A stretch of DNA of 64,000 bases from Phymatolithon calcareum (GCA_977006965.1 OZ345385.1:1612001-1676000); one strand, 5' to 3'; counted from the first letter of the stretch, positions 31,238 through 41,870 are shown. The notes: a model not told the origin generated them from the letters alone. A program made the numbers and translations.

Positions 31238-31727
31238 AATATCAGGTCGAAGCTTACTTCCTTGTTAGCATGTAGCATCTCAACCGCTACGTCGTCTGGA
31301 CCAACCGTCTTCACTTTTGGAGCCCTATTAAAAGCTCTTTGCAGATGCCTCCTCATTGCTCTGTTCACCGTAAATCCTTCTAGTTTCCCATTCCAGTCCT
31401 TAGGACGCTAGGGCGGAGCCGGAGGGACTATTGTACCGGCGAGGGCCAGGTACGAGTACGTTTTACTCATTTGTTATCCCGGCTTACGGTACACATACGA
31501 CTTGTTTTTGCAGACGCTAGAATACACGCCGTTTTGAGAAGTATAAGTTTGTCGCCAAAGAAGCTCCCACACAAGTACAAAAATGACACTCTCACTGGAC
31601 CACTACGAAGCGAAACGATGATAATGCCGTCCACGCCCAGACTGTTGTTTTCTGTTCACGTCTTCAATATTAGAAAAAACGAACTTATTTTGTTCTTACC
31701 TCTGCACAAAAATGAAGTGCGATAAAA

Positions 31728-32470
31728 CTTTTTTTCTAGAGTCGTAAAACCAGGACCATTCGCAACCAAAAGCTAACGAGTAGACCAAATAAGCTGGAAC
31801 GCAGTCCTCAGAAGCACAGGGCGCCCTTTTCGGTGCTCTTTTCTCTACGCCCTCTACGATTTTTGGGATGTTTGCAAACAGCCCCTCATTGTTTACGAAC
31901 TTGAGTACTTCGAGCAGTTTCTCATTGCATATTCCCTCCACCGTTTTGGTGCCAGCTCTGCCAATAGCCTGGCGTCCTGATATATTCCGTCCACTACGTA
32001 GATGCATGCGAGCCAACATCTGCGACGAGGACGGTGACACTCTCGACATGTACAGAAGCATCCCCAGTCAGGTAGGTGACGCAGGTATCTTGATCTTACG
32101 CGGGGACAACGTACTGAAGGAAATTAGCATGAGCACGGGAGCGATCGGTTTGTTCTTCGACGCCGAGGTATTCTCGGCGGTCCGAGCTTTCGAAGCCGTA
32201 CAACAAATGGAATTCGATGGTGGACAACACATTCGGTGGTTCACCGACAGTAGGAGCTGTCTGGATGCATTGGCCGGACAGCCTCGGATGTATGGCGAAA
32301 TGACAAGGAAGCTGTGGGAAGCCATGGAGGCATTGATGGAGGGCAACGTCACCATCGAGGCGATTTGGGTTCCAAGCCACTGTGGGATACCTGGGAAGGA
32401 CGAAGCAGACGAGCTTGCCCGTCAAGGCATTACGGAATCAGATATCGTGACGAATCTCAAAGCCTTATAC
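31728..32470. mobile_element. LINE E with an internal inversion
   Basis: 31728 to ~32008 is minus-strand E: NISGRQAIGRAGTKTVEGIC then EKLLEVLKFVNNEGLFANIP, the extreme C-terminus. From ~32012 to 32450 the plus strand encodes the RNase H domain: CDEDGDTLDMYRSIPSQVGD, FDAEVFSAVRAFEA, IRWFTDSRSCLDALAG, WVPSHCGIPGKDEADELARQ. The two parts of one protein therefore point toward opposite strands with the join near 32010, the layout expected of twin priming. Confidence 0.75.
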
Positions 32471-32509
32471 AAATTGATTTCTTTTAAGGGGCTGAGTCCC
32501 CGGGCTGTT

Positions 32510-33860
32510 CCACAAGGGATCTCAGCTGATACACTTCTATCTTGGCCTGTCGGATGCGTTCAAGCATTTTCTTGTCGGTAACTCCCTCACTGCTGACTGA
32601 TATGCCAAGGTATGGGACTTCTTTGACTTTTGTCAGCGTTTTCCCAGAAAGCTTGAATGTGGGTGATCTTGTGCCTTCGGAGAGAAGAACTTCGCTCTTC
32701 CCGGCTTTCGTGTTCCACCTCATTTGTCTATCTCTTGCCCATTGCGAAGAAACATTTAACAGTCTCTGTAGTCCAAAGATATCGACTAACAGAAGAGGAG
32801 ACTAGTGAGACTGAAAAGGCACTTGACAAAGTACTATTCTTCACAATCGTCTTTTATGACGACATGGAATAGACCAAGACAAAATAGAACGGCGACGCTG
32901 AGATTCACGCGAACAGGACAAGTGGACTATAAGCTTTTCCCTCCATGGAGGAGGGTTTTTGCAGCTAGGGCTACGACGATAGCAACGAGCTTTTGCGGGC
33001 TTTAACAGAGTAACGGAGCTACCAAGGTAGTAGCATCTGAAACGCATCTCCCTTACAGTCTTATGAGTGTTTCTGAGGGCGTTTAATAAATTCAAAATTC
33101 AAAAAAAAAGTCTCTGTAGTCCGACTGGTGATTTTGCCGTTAGGAGCACGTCGTCCGCGAAAAGAACTGCTGCCACGTCGGCAGCATCCCTTAGAACTTG
33201 GCTTATTCTTTCTGCGAATTCGTCCATGAATAGATTATACAAACTTGGGCTGAGCGGGGATCCCTGAGGTACTCCCCTGTCGATTAGAAACCACTTTTGC
33301 TGGGGATCACCAACCGTTGATACCCAGGACGGTGTCAAGAAAGCCTCGATCATCTCGCATAGGTCTTGTGGTAGAACAAATCTCATTCGCTCTTGCAAGT
33401 ACTTTCGTGGAACTGTGTCGTACACTGCCGTCAAGTCCAATACTGCAATGCATCCCTGCCCTCGGTTCTGTAGTTCCAGAGCCCTTAAGATTGCTAGCTC
33501 CGTGCTCTTGCCTTTTTGGAATTCCAGCTGGATTCTGTGGTTCTTGTATCTTCGGCGGAGCGTAATATCCAGTGATGACTCAATAATCTTTCGGACTTGA
33601 CTCAGCAAAGATATTGGTCGGAAATTTTTTGGATCGTCATGGGCTCCTTTCTTGTGCAGCGGGACTAAGAGAGCTTTTAGCCACGCTGTCGGGAGAACTC
33701 CTCATCTTCCGCATGCGGTCCACAGCTCAAAGACGAGGTCTGCACTTCTATCCAGGTCAGCTTTCATCATTTCGGTCTTCACCTCATCCAGCCCTGGGGC
33801 CTTCTTGGTCGGAGCTTTGAGGAGTGCGTTTCTGATAAGGACGCGCATATGCGAAGGGCA
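32510..33860 (-). mobile_element. LINE family B RT, interrupted
   Basis: The frame 33608-33099 reads LSQVRKIIESSLDITLRRRY, CIAVLDLTAVYDTVPRKYLQ, FLIDRGVPQGSPLSPSLYNL and AAVLFADDVLLTAKSPVGLQ (FADD intact). After the insert at 32775-33108 it continues MRWNTKAGKSEVLLSEG, VPYLGISVSSEGVTDKKMLE. RT fingers and palm are nearly intact. The thumb and C-terminus are missing at the left. Confidence 0.88.
32775..33108 (+). mobile_element. LINE B 3' end inside LINE B
   Basis: TSDs of 14 bp, AGTCTCTGTAGTCC (32761-32774, 33109-33122). The insert starts in the C-terminal codons YRLTEEETSETEKALDKVLF and runs through the 3' UTR to a poly-A. It is nearly identical to 58230-58560, so relatively recent, and it is inverted relative to its host copy. 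Confidence 0.92.
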
Positions 33861-34149
33861 ATCACAGGCCAGTGCTGGAGGTTACCATCCCAGGGGCCGT
33901 TCGGTGATGTGACCGATCCCAATGTCAGCCGCTTGCTGAGAAAGAAATCGATGTTGCTTTCGCCGTTGTCTGTAGCATCCTCAGGCACCTTTGTACCTCA
34001 TTTCCCTTATTTTCTTGAGTGGACGCTGAAGGTGAGATATAATACCCCGAAATTAGTATTTTTCCAACCCTCGCAATAATTTTTTGGAAATTTTTCTCCA
34101 CCTTCTTGACTATTAGCCGAAATCTTACTGGATTCGCCACAATCAATTT

Positions 34150-34690
34150 GAAAATTTAGAAGGACGTTGCAGCGATATTATTCGGGAAGTGGGCAGCGCG
34201 GCACTGGAGAATAATAATGAAACTATGCCAAATAGAGCCATGTGAGTTTCCGCGACAGCACCTGCTCCGGAAGCTAAGACGAAGATTAAGCAAGATTGTG
34301 GAGGAGACAGATGACACAGGAGCAGAGCTAGAACTCAAAACTCTCGACTGTATACGGGAATCAAACAGGACAACGGACATTCAAGATAGATCTGGTCTTC
34401 GGCGAGTATGGGAACGACAAGAAGTGAACCGCATCAGGAAAATTACGTTCGCCAAGAATAATATACCGCACCTAGAAATGAGGATGAAAGAAAGCAGATA
34501 CAAAATTCTTTGGGCAAGGTGGTTTGTAGGCCATTTTCCGAGAAACCTACAGAATTTAATTGAAGAAATGGGCAGTCAAGGATCATGGACATCCCCCTTT
34601 GGCGAACTCCGATGACAAAACATTCTGCACGAGCTGGGTAGTGTCCGTCGCCAAGTCTCAAATGGGTCGGATTAGTTGTGCCTGGATCTA
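34150..34690 (+). mobile_element. LINE I C-terminal end
   Basis: The frame 34217-34615 reads MKLCQIEPCEFPRQHLLRKL, RRRLSKIVEETDDT and later ESRYKILWARWFVGHFPRNL. It matches the family I ends at 13504 and 16150-16275. It lacks the RT core. Confidence 0.7.
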
Positions 34691-34740
34691 TGGCCAGATG
34701 GCTTGATATTTCCCGCTTCGCAATTTTCACGAACGGCGTT

Positions 34741-34869
34741 AGATGAGGAGAGGAAAAAGGGGTGACTTTTATAATGTGAACATAGTTTAGAAGTGGTGTG
34801 GGATGATGACGACGATATACAGGATAAAAATTGTGTTTGGCAACATGGGACAGTGGAATGGGATTGGAG
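34741..34869. repeat. Segmental duplicate of 53281-53413
   Basis: About 130 bases share blocks AGATGAGGAGAGGAAAAAGG, GGTGACTTTTATAATGTGA and CGACGATATACAGGATAAAA with 53281-53413. LINE A2 begins at the right edge. No gene function can be assigned. Confidence 0.75.
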
Positions 34870-36688
34870 GCGGCACAATACTAGGGCATTCAACCGAGCA
34901 CGAAAAGGGAATGCGGTCTGCCCTGACGGAGTGGCAGTTGAAATGATGCATGCGAATAAGGAAGCCGGATTGAGTATATTGATAGTCTTATGGGAGACAT
35001 GTGGGAGGCTCAAATGTCTTCCGCGAGCGTGGCGTCAAGCTACTCTGATCCCTCTGTACAAAAAAGGCCCATCCCATGTTGCCGCGAACTACAGACCTAT
35101 ATCGCTATTAAATCAAGACAGGAAATTCATCGATTCCGCACTCGACTCATACACAAGGGAACACTTCCGCTTTAACAGTGCCCAGCTAGGGTTCCGAAAA
35201 GACAAGAGCACATATATTGCGATACTTCGTGCAAAATGTGCCATGAAAGATGGACATCCTTTGGTCGCGGCTCTTGACCTCTCTGCAGCATATGACAGGG
35301 TGCCACGAGACATCCTCATGAAAAGACTCGAGCAGATGCTACCCGACGAAATAACAAGGATGGTGGCATATCTTCTGAAACCCTCGTGGGTTACATCAGC
35401 AGGCGATGATACAAGAACATGGTGCATTATCGATCGAGGAGTACCTCAAGGGTCCCCACTGAGCGCGTGCTTGTACAATATCTTCAAGGACACATTCGCG
35501 GAAGCGGTCTCCAAGGTCCCCAGCGACGTCTCTGATAATCCATCGCAACTGTTCGCTGACGATGTCCAGCTGCAATCAAAGGATGGAGAAGGATTGCAGA
35601 ATCTCCCTGATATAGCGACGACCTGGGCGAAGGAAAATGGTATGAGCTGGAACAGAAAGCCGGGAAAGAGCGAGATCCTTAAATACAAGGGACTTAGGAA
35701 ACACACCTTCTTCATTTCGGGTCGAGTGCTTCATCAAGCTTGGAGGCTCTCGTATCTCGGGATAAGCATGAACCAAAAAGGCGTATCAGACGACATGGTG
35801 TTATCAAGAGTGCGAAATGCAGTTGAGTGCGTACACAAACACCGGCATATTGGAGTCAATAGTCGAGGCTTTCAGCCTGTGACATGCATTAGAATCTTCA
35901 AGTCGATTATTTTGTCAAAGTGGGAGTATGCACTCCACGCGACAAAGCGATTACAATCAGCAATCGAATCTGCAGAAGGTTTATTCTTCAAGTATGTTTT
36001 TGGGACATATGCCCAGCACCGCAATGGAAGAATGCGAGTTCTGTGCCGACTAGAACCACCAGCCATGAGGAGAAGACACCAAGCAGAAAGGTTCTCTGCG
36101 AGTCTAGTGAGACAGACGAAGCGCCTCGATGAGGAAGATGAGTATTTTGGGTGACGTGAAGACATTAAGGAGGCAACCAAGGACATAGAGTGCCTCAAGA
36201 AATATGAAGATCTCCACCAAGCTTTCGATAAAGAGGAAGAGGGCTCAGTCTCAAAGAAAGGGCGACGAAAGGAAATAATTGAGTTATGGCCAAAGGAAGA
36301 AGACGGCAGATCGCTCGAGATACCAGCTGATTCGAACAATCCACCGGTGGTTCTCCGCGTAAGAGAAAGGTCGACACGGTTGCGATGCCCACGGCTGATA
36401 TTCAATAGAGCACCTCTTTGGAGAAAATCAGCTCTAGGTGCATACTTTGGTGTCACAGCCGTGATTGAGCTCGTCGCGATCCAACGCATTCTATCTTCAT
36501 CCAAGATTAGTCCTGAAATTGAATAGGAATGTAAGCCACTCACTAGAGCACTTGTTGGGAGAGAAATACGAATCAAGGATATACTCAATAGTCAAACTAC
36601 GTTAGCTTAGAAAATCGTGCAAAAGCGGCCCCGTTACTCTTGAAGAGAGACCTTGAGAGCTTTTAAAATTAATCAACACATATCCCCC
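34870..36688 (+). mobile_element. LINE A2, longest RT reading frame in the window
   Basis: The frame to 36154 is 453 codons from its first ATG (34793, in flanking DNA). Fingers: HVAANYRPISLLNQDRKFID. Palm: VAALDLSAAYDRVPRDILMK, CIIDRGVPQGSPLSACLYNI, QLFADDVQLQSKDGEGLQN. Thumb: WRLSYLGISMNQKGVSDD. After a frameshift near 36150, EATKDIECLKKYEDLHQAFD, VLRVRERSTRLRCPRLIFNR, ALGAYFGVTAVIELVAIQR follow, with one TAG near 36525. It ends in the A tail at 36688. This copy includes both halves that occur separately at 13 and 26 kb. No endonuclease domain. Two lesions make it inactive. Confidence 0.9.
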
Positions 36689-37440
36689 ATTTCGGCGTAT
36701 GTGTCAGCTGGCCAATAGTTGGGACTGACAATTATCTCGATCTATGCTAAGTGGCAGAATTTTAAAAGTTAGTGAGTACATGTGAGCTGTATCCCAAATG
36801 TGTTCTCAGCGGGTGAAGCTGCGGAGGAAATCACATCCTATAATGCTGCTGGGCTGACTCAGAGCAATTGAGGAGCTCCATCCAAAGTTCGATATCGTCT
36901 ACCCCTGGACTTTTTCTTCCAAAAGCTAATCTAAAAGAACGAAAGAGATGGGAGGGTGGGCGAAGAAAGCAAACGATTGCCCGATTTGGTTGAGAGAAGA
37001 GAGGCAGATGTTGCACGGGTGCACCGGGGCTTGAGCTCCATCCTGTTCAAATAATCAATGACTGTCGCACTAGCGCGCAACCAAGGAAGAGGACCGAGGA
37101 CCGACCGGGCCACAAACCAAGAAAGCCAAGAATTCCGGCGCAGGCGGTTCGCCCACGCCGGCGGAAGCGCCCTCCCCAATGACGCTCGCGAATGTGCGCA
37201 ATATGGCGGTAGCTCCTCCGAAATCGCACGTCGTGATCGTGAACGTGCTCATTTTGTTGGGTCACAAAAGTCTCCAGATTTCTTCCAGTGTGTAGAACTA
37301 GAACGTGAAGAATTGTTCTGCTCCGTGAGCCTAGGACGCTTTACACTCTCCCTCTAAAATCGAATGAGAACGCTTTGCAAAATCATGCTCTCGAATATCA
37401 AGATGGAATTAGGTGAGCATTTCGCTGTGCGACTACTGAA
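36689..37440. other. No gene recognised
   Basis: GC-rising unique DNA, with overlapping short ORFs on the minus strand (36831-37265) lacking motifs. Confidence 0.35.
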
Positions 37441-38369
37441 GGATGGATGGATGGATTTCTGTTTTATTGAAGCTCCCTTAGTCAGTTATCATTGCACCTG
37501 AGAGACTTTTCGTTGCGCTACAATCCTTCGCTAAGGTTTTCATTTTGATTTTGGACGTTTTCTTGGACTGTATCAAATGCCATTTCCAGCATCTCTTTTT
37601 GAATATCGGAAAGTCGTTGCCTGGGCATTAAGTTTGAGATAACTGTGAGAGCTTCATCGAGTTCGGAATCTTCGTTTCTTGCTTGTTCTTTCCAGGGATA
37701 TGGGAAGCGGTGAAATAACCAGTGCGTGCAAAGAAGCCTGTGCTTCGCTTTTTAGAGGGTGAGGAATGGTGGTAGTTCGTTCTTGATGGGCTGAGGAGGG
37801 CGCCGGCCTTCCCGTCTTGTGGCTTTCAAAGGGATACATGCTTCCCATTCTTCTTTTGCGTTCTTCAGCGCTCTTGCGTTTACGCTTGTCGTAGCGTCTA
37901 GGGTGCGTGCCAATTCCTCTGTAGAGGTACAGAGAAGAGGTTTGTGAAGCATATCGTTTGTCACGTTCAGTATTGCCAGTCGTGTTGTGCCCTTGGGAAG
38001 CTCAAGTGCCTGTTCTCTTCGAAAGTTCTGTGCTGTTATGAACTTGGAGCTCAAATGCGCTTGGCGTATTTGAATGGATTCCAGGCGGCATATTCCTCGA
38101 AAGCGGGCCTGCATATTCTTGCACCAGGTTCCGAACATTCTAGAGAACAGGTTACTCTCTAGGGCATCCCGTGCGCGAAGGATGTTACGCGTCAGATCTA
38201 CGAACGGGAGAAGATACTCTGTCATTGGAAGGACGAGCGCCCTACATAGTCTTAAGCATGTCGAGGGTGTGAACCCTTTTCCGTGGAGTCCGATGTTTCC
38301 TAGAACCATCAGTCGATTCTGTGCAGCATCTATTCTGGAAATCGTAGAGGTTTCTGTTACGCCGTTCGA

Positions 38370-38427
38370 GCGTCAGCAGATGCGTTGGTAACTTTTAAAT
38401 AAAAATCTACCTTTCTTCTTCTTCTTC
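38370..38427 (+). mobile_element. LINE D micro-insertion (58 bp) in LINE G
   Basis: TSDs of 18 bp, TTCTGTTACGCCGTTCGA, at 38352-38369 and 38428-38445. Only GCGTCAGCAGATGCGTTGG, TAACTTTTAAATAAAAATCT and (TTC)n are present. The uninterrupted G copy at 54650 shows the empty site. Confidence 0.93.
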
Positions 38428-38522
38428 TTCTGTTACGCCGTTCGAAGATATGGAGATGCCCAGGTATGCAGTTTCGGAAACGGTCTCAATTTATTTTCTT
38501 GCAAGAACGAATTTGAAGCTTT

Positions 38523-39010
38523 CTTTCTTTCTTTCTTTACTGCAGAAGACGTTAACTAGAGTTAACATCAGGGGTTGTCAAGCAACCCCTCATTGTTCAC
38601 GAATTTGAGTACTTCAAGCGGTTTCTCCCTACATAATTCCTCTACCGTTTTAGGGCCTACTCTACCAATAGTCTGCCGTCTTGATAAAGCACGCCCACTG
38701 CAGCGAAGAATTAAGTGATCAACAGTTTTTTTGGTTCCACCTGGACAGGCCTTGCAAATGGGGTCGTATTCCGCCGAGCCATCGTCCTTCCGGTGAAAAG
38801 CTGCTACCAGCGAGCAACATTCTGCGGTAAGTTGATTTAGGATGACTTCCGCACGTCTGTGACTAATCCGGAGTTCTGGGGGTAGAAACTGTACACTTCT
38901 TGGTTTCATCGATCGAACAATGTTCTGTTTTAGGTTCCATTTTGTCCACGAGGCGTTCGTTAACGCTTCGTGGTCCAGTCGCACTTCGTGGAAGCGGAAC
39001 CCGTGCGACC
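38523..39010 (-). mobile_element. LINE E 3' end in LINE G
   Basis: TSDs TTGAAGCTTTC at 38512-38522 and 39011-39021; the empty site is intact in the G copy at 54735. The tail is (AAAG)n. Coding end: ISHRRAEVILNQLTAECCSL, CKACPGGTKKTVDHLILRC, SRRQTIGRVGPKTVEELC. RNase H is truncated away. Confidence 0.93.
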
Positions 39011-39390
39011 TTGAAGCTTTCGTTTGCACCATTGGGAGTTATGACACAACTCTTCCAGACATTTGTATTCCAGACCATCTCGGTAGAGGCGGACCAGTCC
39101 GAAGCGATGTCCAGGAGCAATTGAAGCCCTATTGGGGAAAAAGCGCGAAGAATGACGTCATCCGTGAGAAACGTGGTCGGGCTTTTAGAATAATGAAACA
39201 GAATTGTTGACAAGCTCTCAGCAAGAACGTCCATGAAGATACTATATAGCGCCGGTAGTGGTGATCCTTTTGGGACACCTTTGTTGATTACAAACCGATT
39301 ATTTCGGTCGTCTGTAGGAGTATAGATCATGCTAGGTTGGAAAAAGTACATAACCCATGAGACCAGTGTTGCAGGAAGCCTCTGCTTGAA

Positions 39391-39585
39391 GAAGACGAAG
39401 AAGCGGAAATTTTTATTATAGTGTTACCACTGCATCTGCTGATGCTTGGGGCAACACTTCTGGCGAGACACTAGGACTCAATCGGAACCCAAAAGCTCCA
39501 TTTCGCTAAAAGTGACATAGTCAGCAAAACTCCAAGACCTACCTCTGGTCTCACAGAAGAGATCTCGAGGGGGAAAATCATGTCG
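39391..39585 (-). mobile_element. LINE D 3' UTR
   Basis: Inverse complement contains GTTGCCCCAAGCATCAGCAG, TAACACTATAATAAAAATTT, and starts in (GAA)n. It abuts the 5' end of the G copy. TSD not resolved. Confidence 0.7.
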
Positions 39586-39648
39586 CTTCTATTGCCACGC
39601 AGAGTATACCGTCTCTTGACGAACGACGGTACGCACATGGGAGTTTGC

Positions 39649-39930
39649 GACGTCCCGTGTCGTTTCTGCGCCGAGGCGCCATGGGAGAGTTTAGCGACTT
39701 CCCGGGTCTCTCGTGCCGCGCGGCGATCCACGCGGGGGGGTTACTGACGTCCCCAGTCTTGTCTGCGCCGGAGCGCCTTGGGCGAGTTTAGCGATATCCT
39801 GGGTCGCCCTTGCCGTGCATCACTTTGGGACTTACTCTCGCTCGGCTTGCCCGCCGATCCGCGCGGGGGAGTTTGCGACGTCCCGAGTCGTTTCTGCGCC
39901 GATGGCACCATGGGCGAGATTAGATTTGAA
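39649..39930. repeat. GC-rich tandem repeat, ~2.5 units
   Basis: Units starting GACGTCCC...GTCGTTTCTGCGCCG begin at 39649, 39746 and 39877 (spacing 97 and 131). Each contains GGCGAGTTTAGCGA-type and GCGATCCACGCGGGG-type blocks. Markedly higher GC than the surrounding LINEs. No coding signal. Confidence 0.7.
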
Positions 39931-40134
39931 GTTCGGGTTCGTCTCCGAACAAAACCCTAGGAGATAGACTGACCAATTCGTCCAAGATATCGAAACGTTC
40001 ATCGTGCTTTTCGCTACCAAGCCCTCTGGTCCATCCTTAGAATTATTCACAATCGCCGATCTTATCATGAGAAGTTTAACATGTATCCTGAACTGGTAAG
40101 AGTTTGTAAGCCCCACGTTCTGAATTGCAATTTT

Positions 40135-40375
40135 TAATTGAAGATTATTTAAAGCCTCACAGTCTTACGAATATACGGGCAAGGCTTCCTCAGTTGCTAC
40201 CTTCCAGTGTCTTTGTCACGAAGAAGAGGAGTAGAGAAGAAACAGTTATGGTATGGGAAAACGAAGAAGAAAGCAGATCAATGAAGATTCCCATTGAAGT
40301 CAAGCTACAAGGGATCCTTTACATAGAAGAAAGAAGTTTGAGTGCAAGAGATTAACAGGAGCTGGCGCCAGAAAT
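40135..40375. mobile_element. LINE F tail (minus) joined to a LINE A scrap (plus)
   Basis: 40135-40225 is an inverse F 3' end (AATATACGGGCAAGGCTTCC). 40231-40375 on the plus strand reads WENEEESRSMKIPIEVKLQG then ILYIEERS, echoing the A-family EEEGRTVKIPVDKP region. Confidence 0.55.
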
Positions 40376-41000
40376 CCTTACCTTTTCGTCAATACTCCCA
40401 ACGGAGGCTTTCCACGTCGAGTGAAAGCGAAGACTTTGCACTTCCTTGCATTGACTTCTGCGTACAATCCTTTGCAATGTTCCGACAAGATTCTGGAAGC
40501 CTTGTTGAGCTTTTCAATGACATAGTTTCAACTATCGTACGCTCAGAACCAAGCCGACAACGGCAAAGCGCAGTACCGCCCAGGCGCTCTTACAGTGCTC
40601 ATCTTTGCCAATCTTCATCGCGAAACGCCTGTTTATCGAATACAGTCGCAATCACATGCTCCTCAGAACGGCACACACATGCTTCGATACAATCTTCAGA
40701 AGCTCTAAACGCCCTCTCCCGCGGCCTCTCGTCTAAGTTTTACAGAGCCCTTGGGACCAACCATCGCACCGAGAAGCTGATGTCATCACGCCGGACCGCG
40801 AGCCGAAAATTAGCGCTCATTAGGTGCCAAGGTACAAACAGAAAGTTCTTTGTCCGTTTGGGAGACGATTTTCCTCTCAGTTCTGGAAACTTCGAACTCT
40901 CAAAGGAGACTTCTTATCCGAAGATTGTTGTACTGGACTTCATTCGAAGTGCGATTGCGTGGTGACGATGTTTCCCTAAGTTCACATGAGAAAACCTTAC
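40376..41000. other. Unassigned; weak open frames
   Basis: Plus frame 40342-40965 has no stops but no motif. A second plus frame reads ARNPYLFVNTPNGGFPRRVK then LHFLALTSAYNPLQC, which has protein-like composition but stops after ~50 codons. Could be a decayed host gene. Confidence 0.3.
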
Positions 41001-41004
41001 ATTC

Positions 41005-41285
41005 GGAAAGGCAGCAGAGCGCAACCTGGAGACCATACGCATGAATCTAACAAAGTATGAACTGGACTCCGCAAAATATTTAAGAACAGAAAAGGCATTA
41101 GACTCCATACTACTCTACAGCGTCACCATAATTAACGATATGGAGAACGACGAGTCCCTGTATTGGGGACCAGGCGATATACTAGAATGAACAAGTGACG
41201 AAAAGCTGCTCCCGTACAGTCTTAGGAGTCTTATTGAGGGCTTTCAAATAAGCAACTAAACAGTTGCAAACAAAACAAAACATGC
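41005..41285 (+). mobile_element. LINE C C-terminal end
   Basis: The frame reads FGKAAERNLETIRMNLTKYE, then KALDSILLYSVTIINDMEND, then ESLYWGPGDILE-stop. The 3' UTR CTGCTCCCGTACAGTCTTAG ends at AACTAAACAGTTGCAAACAA. It gives the reference end for the C fragments at 16405 and 59825. Confidence 0.85.
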
Positions 41286-41640
41286 GAAAACTTGCTGCTA
41301 GGGCGCACGATAAGCTGAAAAGAAAGCGCCGAAAAGAAACTACAACGACGGAGCCTATTAAGTTTTTCGAAATACTCGTCCTCATGGCAAGGGTTGAGTT
41401 TGGCGATTAACGCGTTTTCTGAAAGTCTATCAGGCCGAAGAAGCAGTTGATTTGCCGTTCTTCTTCAAGAACAGGAATGCCAATGGTTGAATACTTCCGG
41501 TTGATTTCATTCAGAGAGCAACCAAGTGAAAAAGAAGCCATGAACTCTGCACAAAAGCACTGGTTGCTCGGTCAAGATTCTGTCGATCCCAGGAATGACC
41601 GCAGAAAGCACACAGCGTGAAAGAGCTTTTGAAGGAGAAG

Positions 41641-41870
41641 GAGAAGAAGAAGAAGAAAGGTAGATTTTTATTTAAAAGTTACCAACACATCTGCTGACGC
41701 TTGGGGCAACTTTCCTAAGGCCAAGAAGTTTGACTGGATTCTGTCTACGGGAGAATTTCTTTTCTTGCTGGTGTAACACAATTCAGTGGACTACAAAAAC
41801 CCACCTCTGGTCTCCTTCGGGACCACTAGGGGGAAACTTACTCCTCTGTCCTGTTGCACGCTGTGATTTG
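41641..41870 (-). mobile_element. LINE D 3' UTR
   Basis: Inverse complement carries the whole 3' UTR, from CCTAGTGGTCCCGAAGGAG to TAACTTTTAAATAAAAATCT and (TTC)n (as GAA at the left). TSD not resolved because the target is itself GAA-rich. Confidence 0.8.

Larger units (their letters stand above)
29446..31410 (-). mobile_element. LINE A, long RT copy with two LINE D insertions
   Basis: The minus frame 29859-30446 encodes LRRLLDIATEWANENSMTWN, SYMSISMNNTGVTDD and LPKWEYASRLTPMTKRL. Upstream DNA to 30960 translates in pieces to CIIDRGVPQVSP and AYLLKPSWITSAGDESK. A further segment at 31240-31400 is the N-terminal RT region. The catalytic box appears as a broken ADD region near 30450. The 3' tail is at 29446-29480. 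Multiple frameshifts. Confidence 0.8.
29372..31490. mobile_element. Element bounded by ~40-bp terminal inverted repeats, filled by LINEs
   Basis: Left end ATGTGTACCGTAAGCCGGGA (from 29374) is matched by its inverse complement ending at about 31494. Similarity continues ~45 bases inward (GATAAnAAATGA, AAACGTA). The interior is LINE A and D sequence, so a small non-autonomous TIR element appears to have been expanded by insertions. Target duplication is unclear. Confidence 0.55.
37441..39385 (-). mobile_element. LINE family G, with nested D and E insertions
   Basis: The tail is (ATCC)n with GAGCTTCAATAAAACAGAAA inverse. Frame 38309-37752 matches the G C-terminus (LGNIGLHGKGFTPSTCLRLC, QARFRGICRLESIQIRQAHL, ending KNELPPFLTL). 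Frame 39351-39022 gives RFVINKGVPKGSP and FLTDDVILRAFSPIGLQLLL. Insertions at 38370-38427 and 38523-39010 split it. It is nearly identical in sequence to 53742-55729. Confidence 0.88.
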
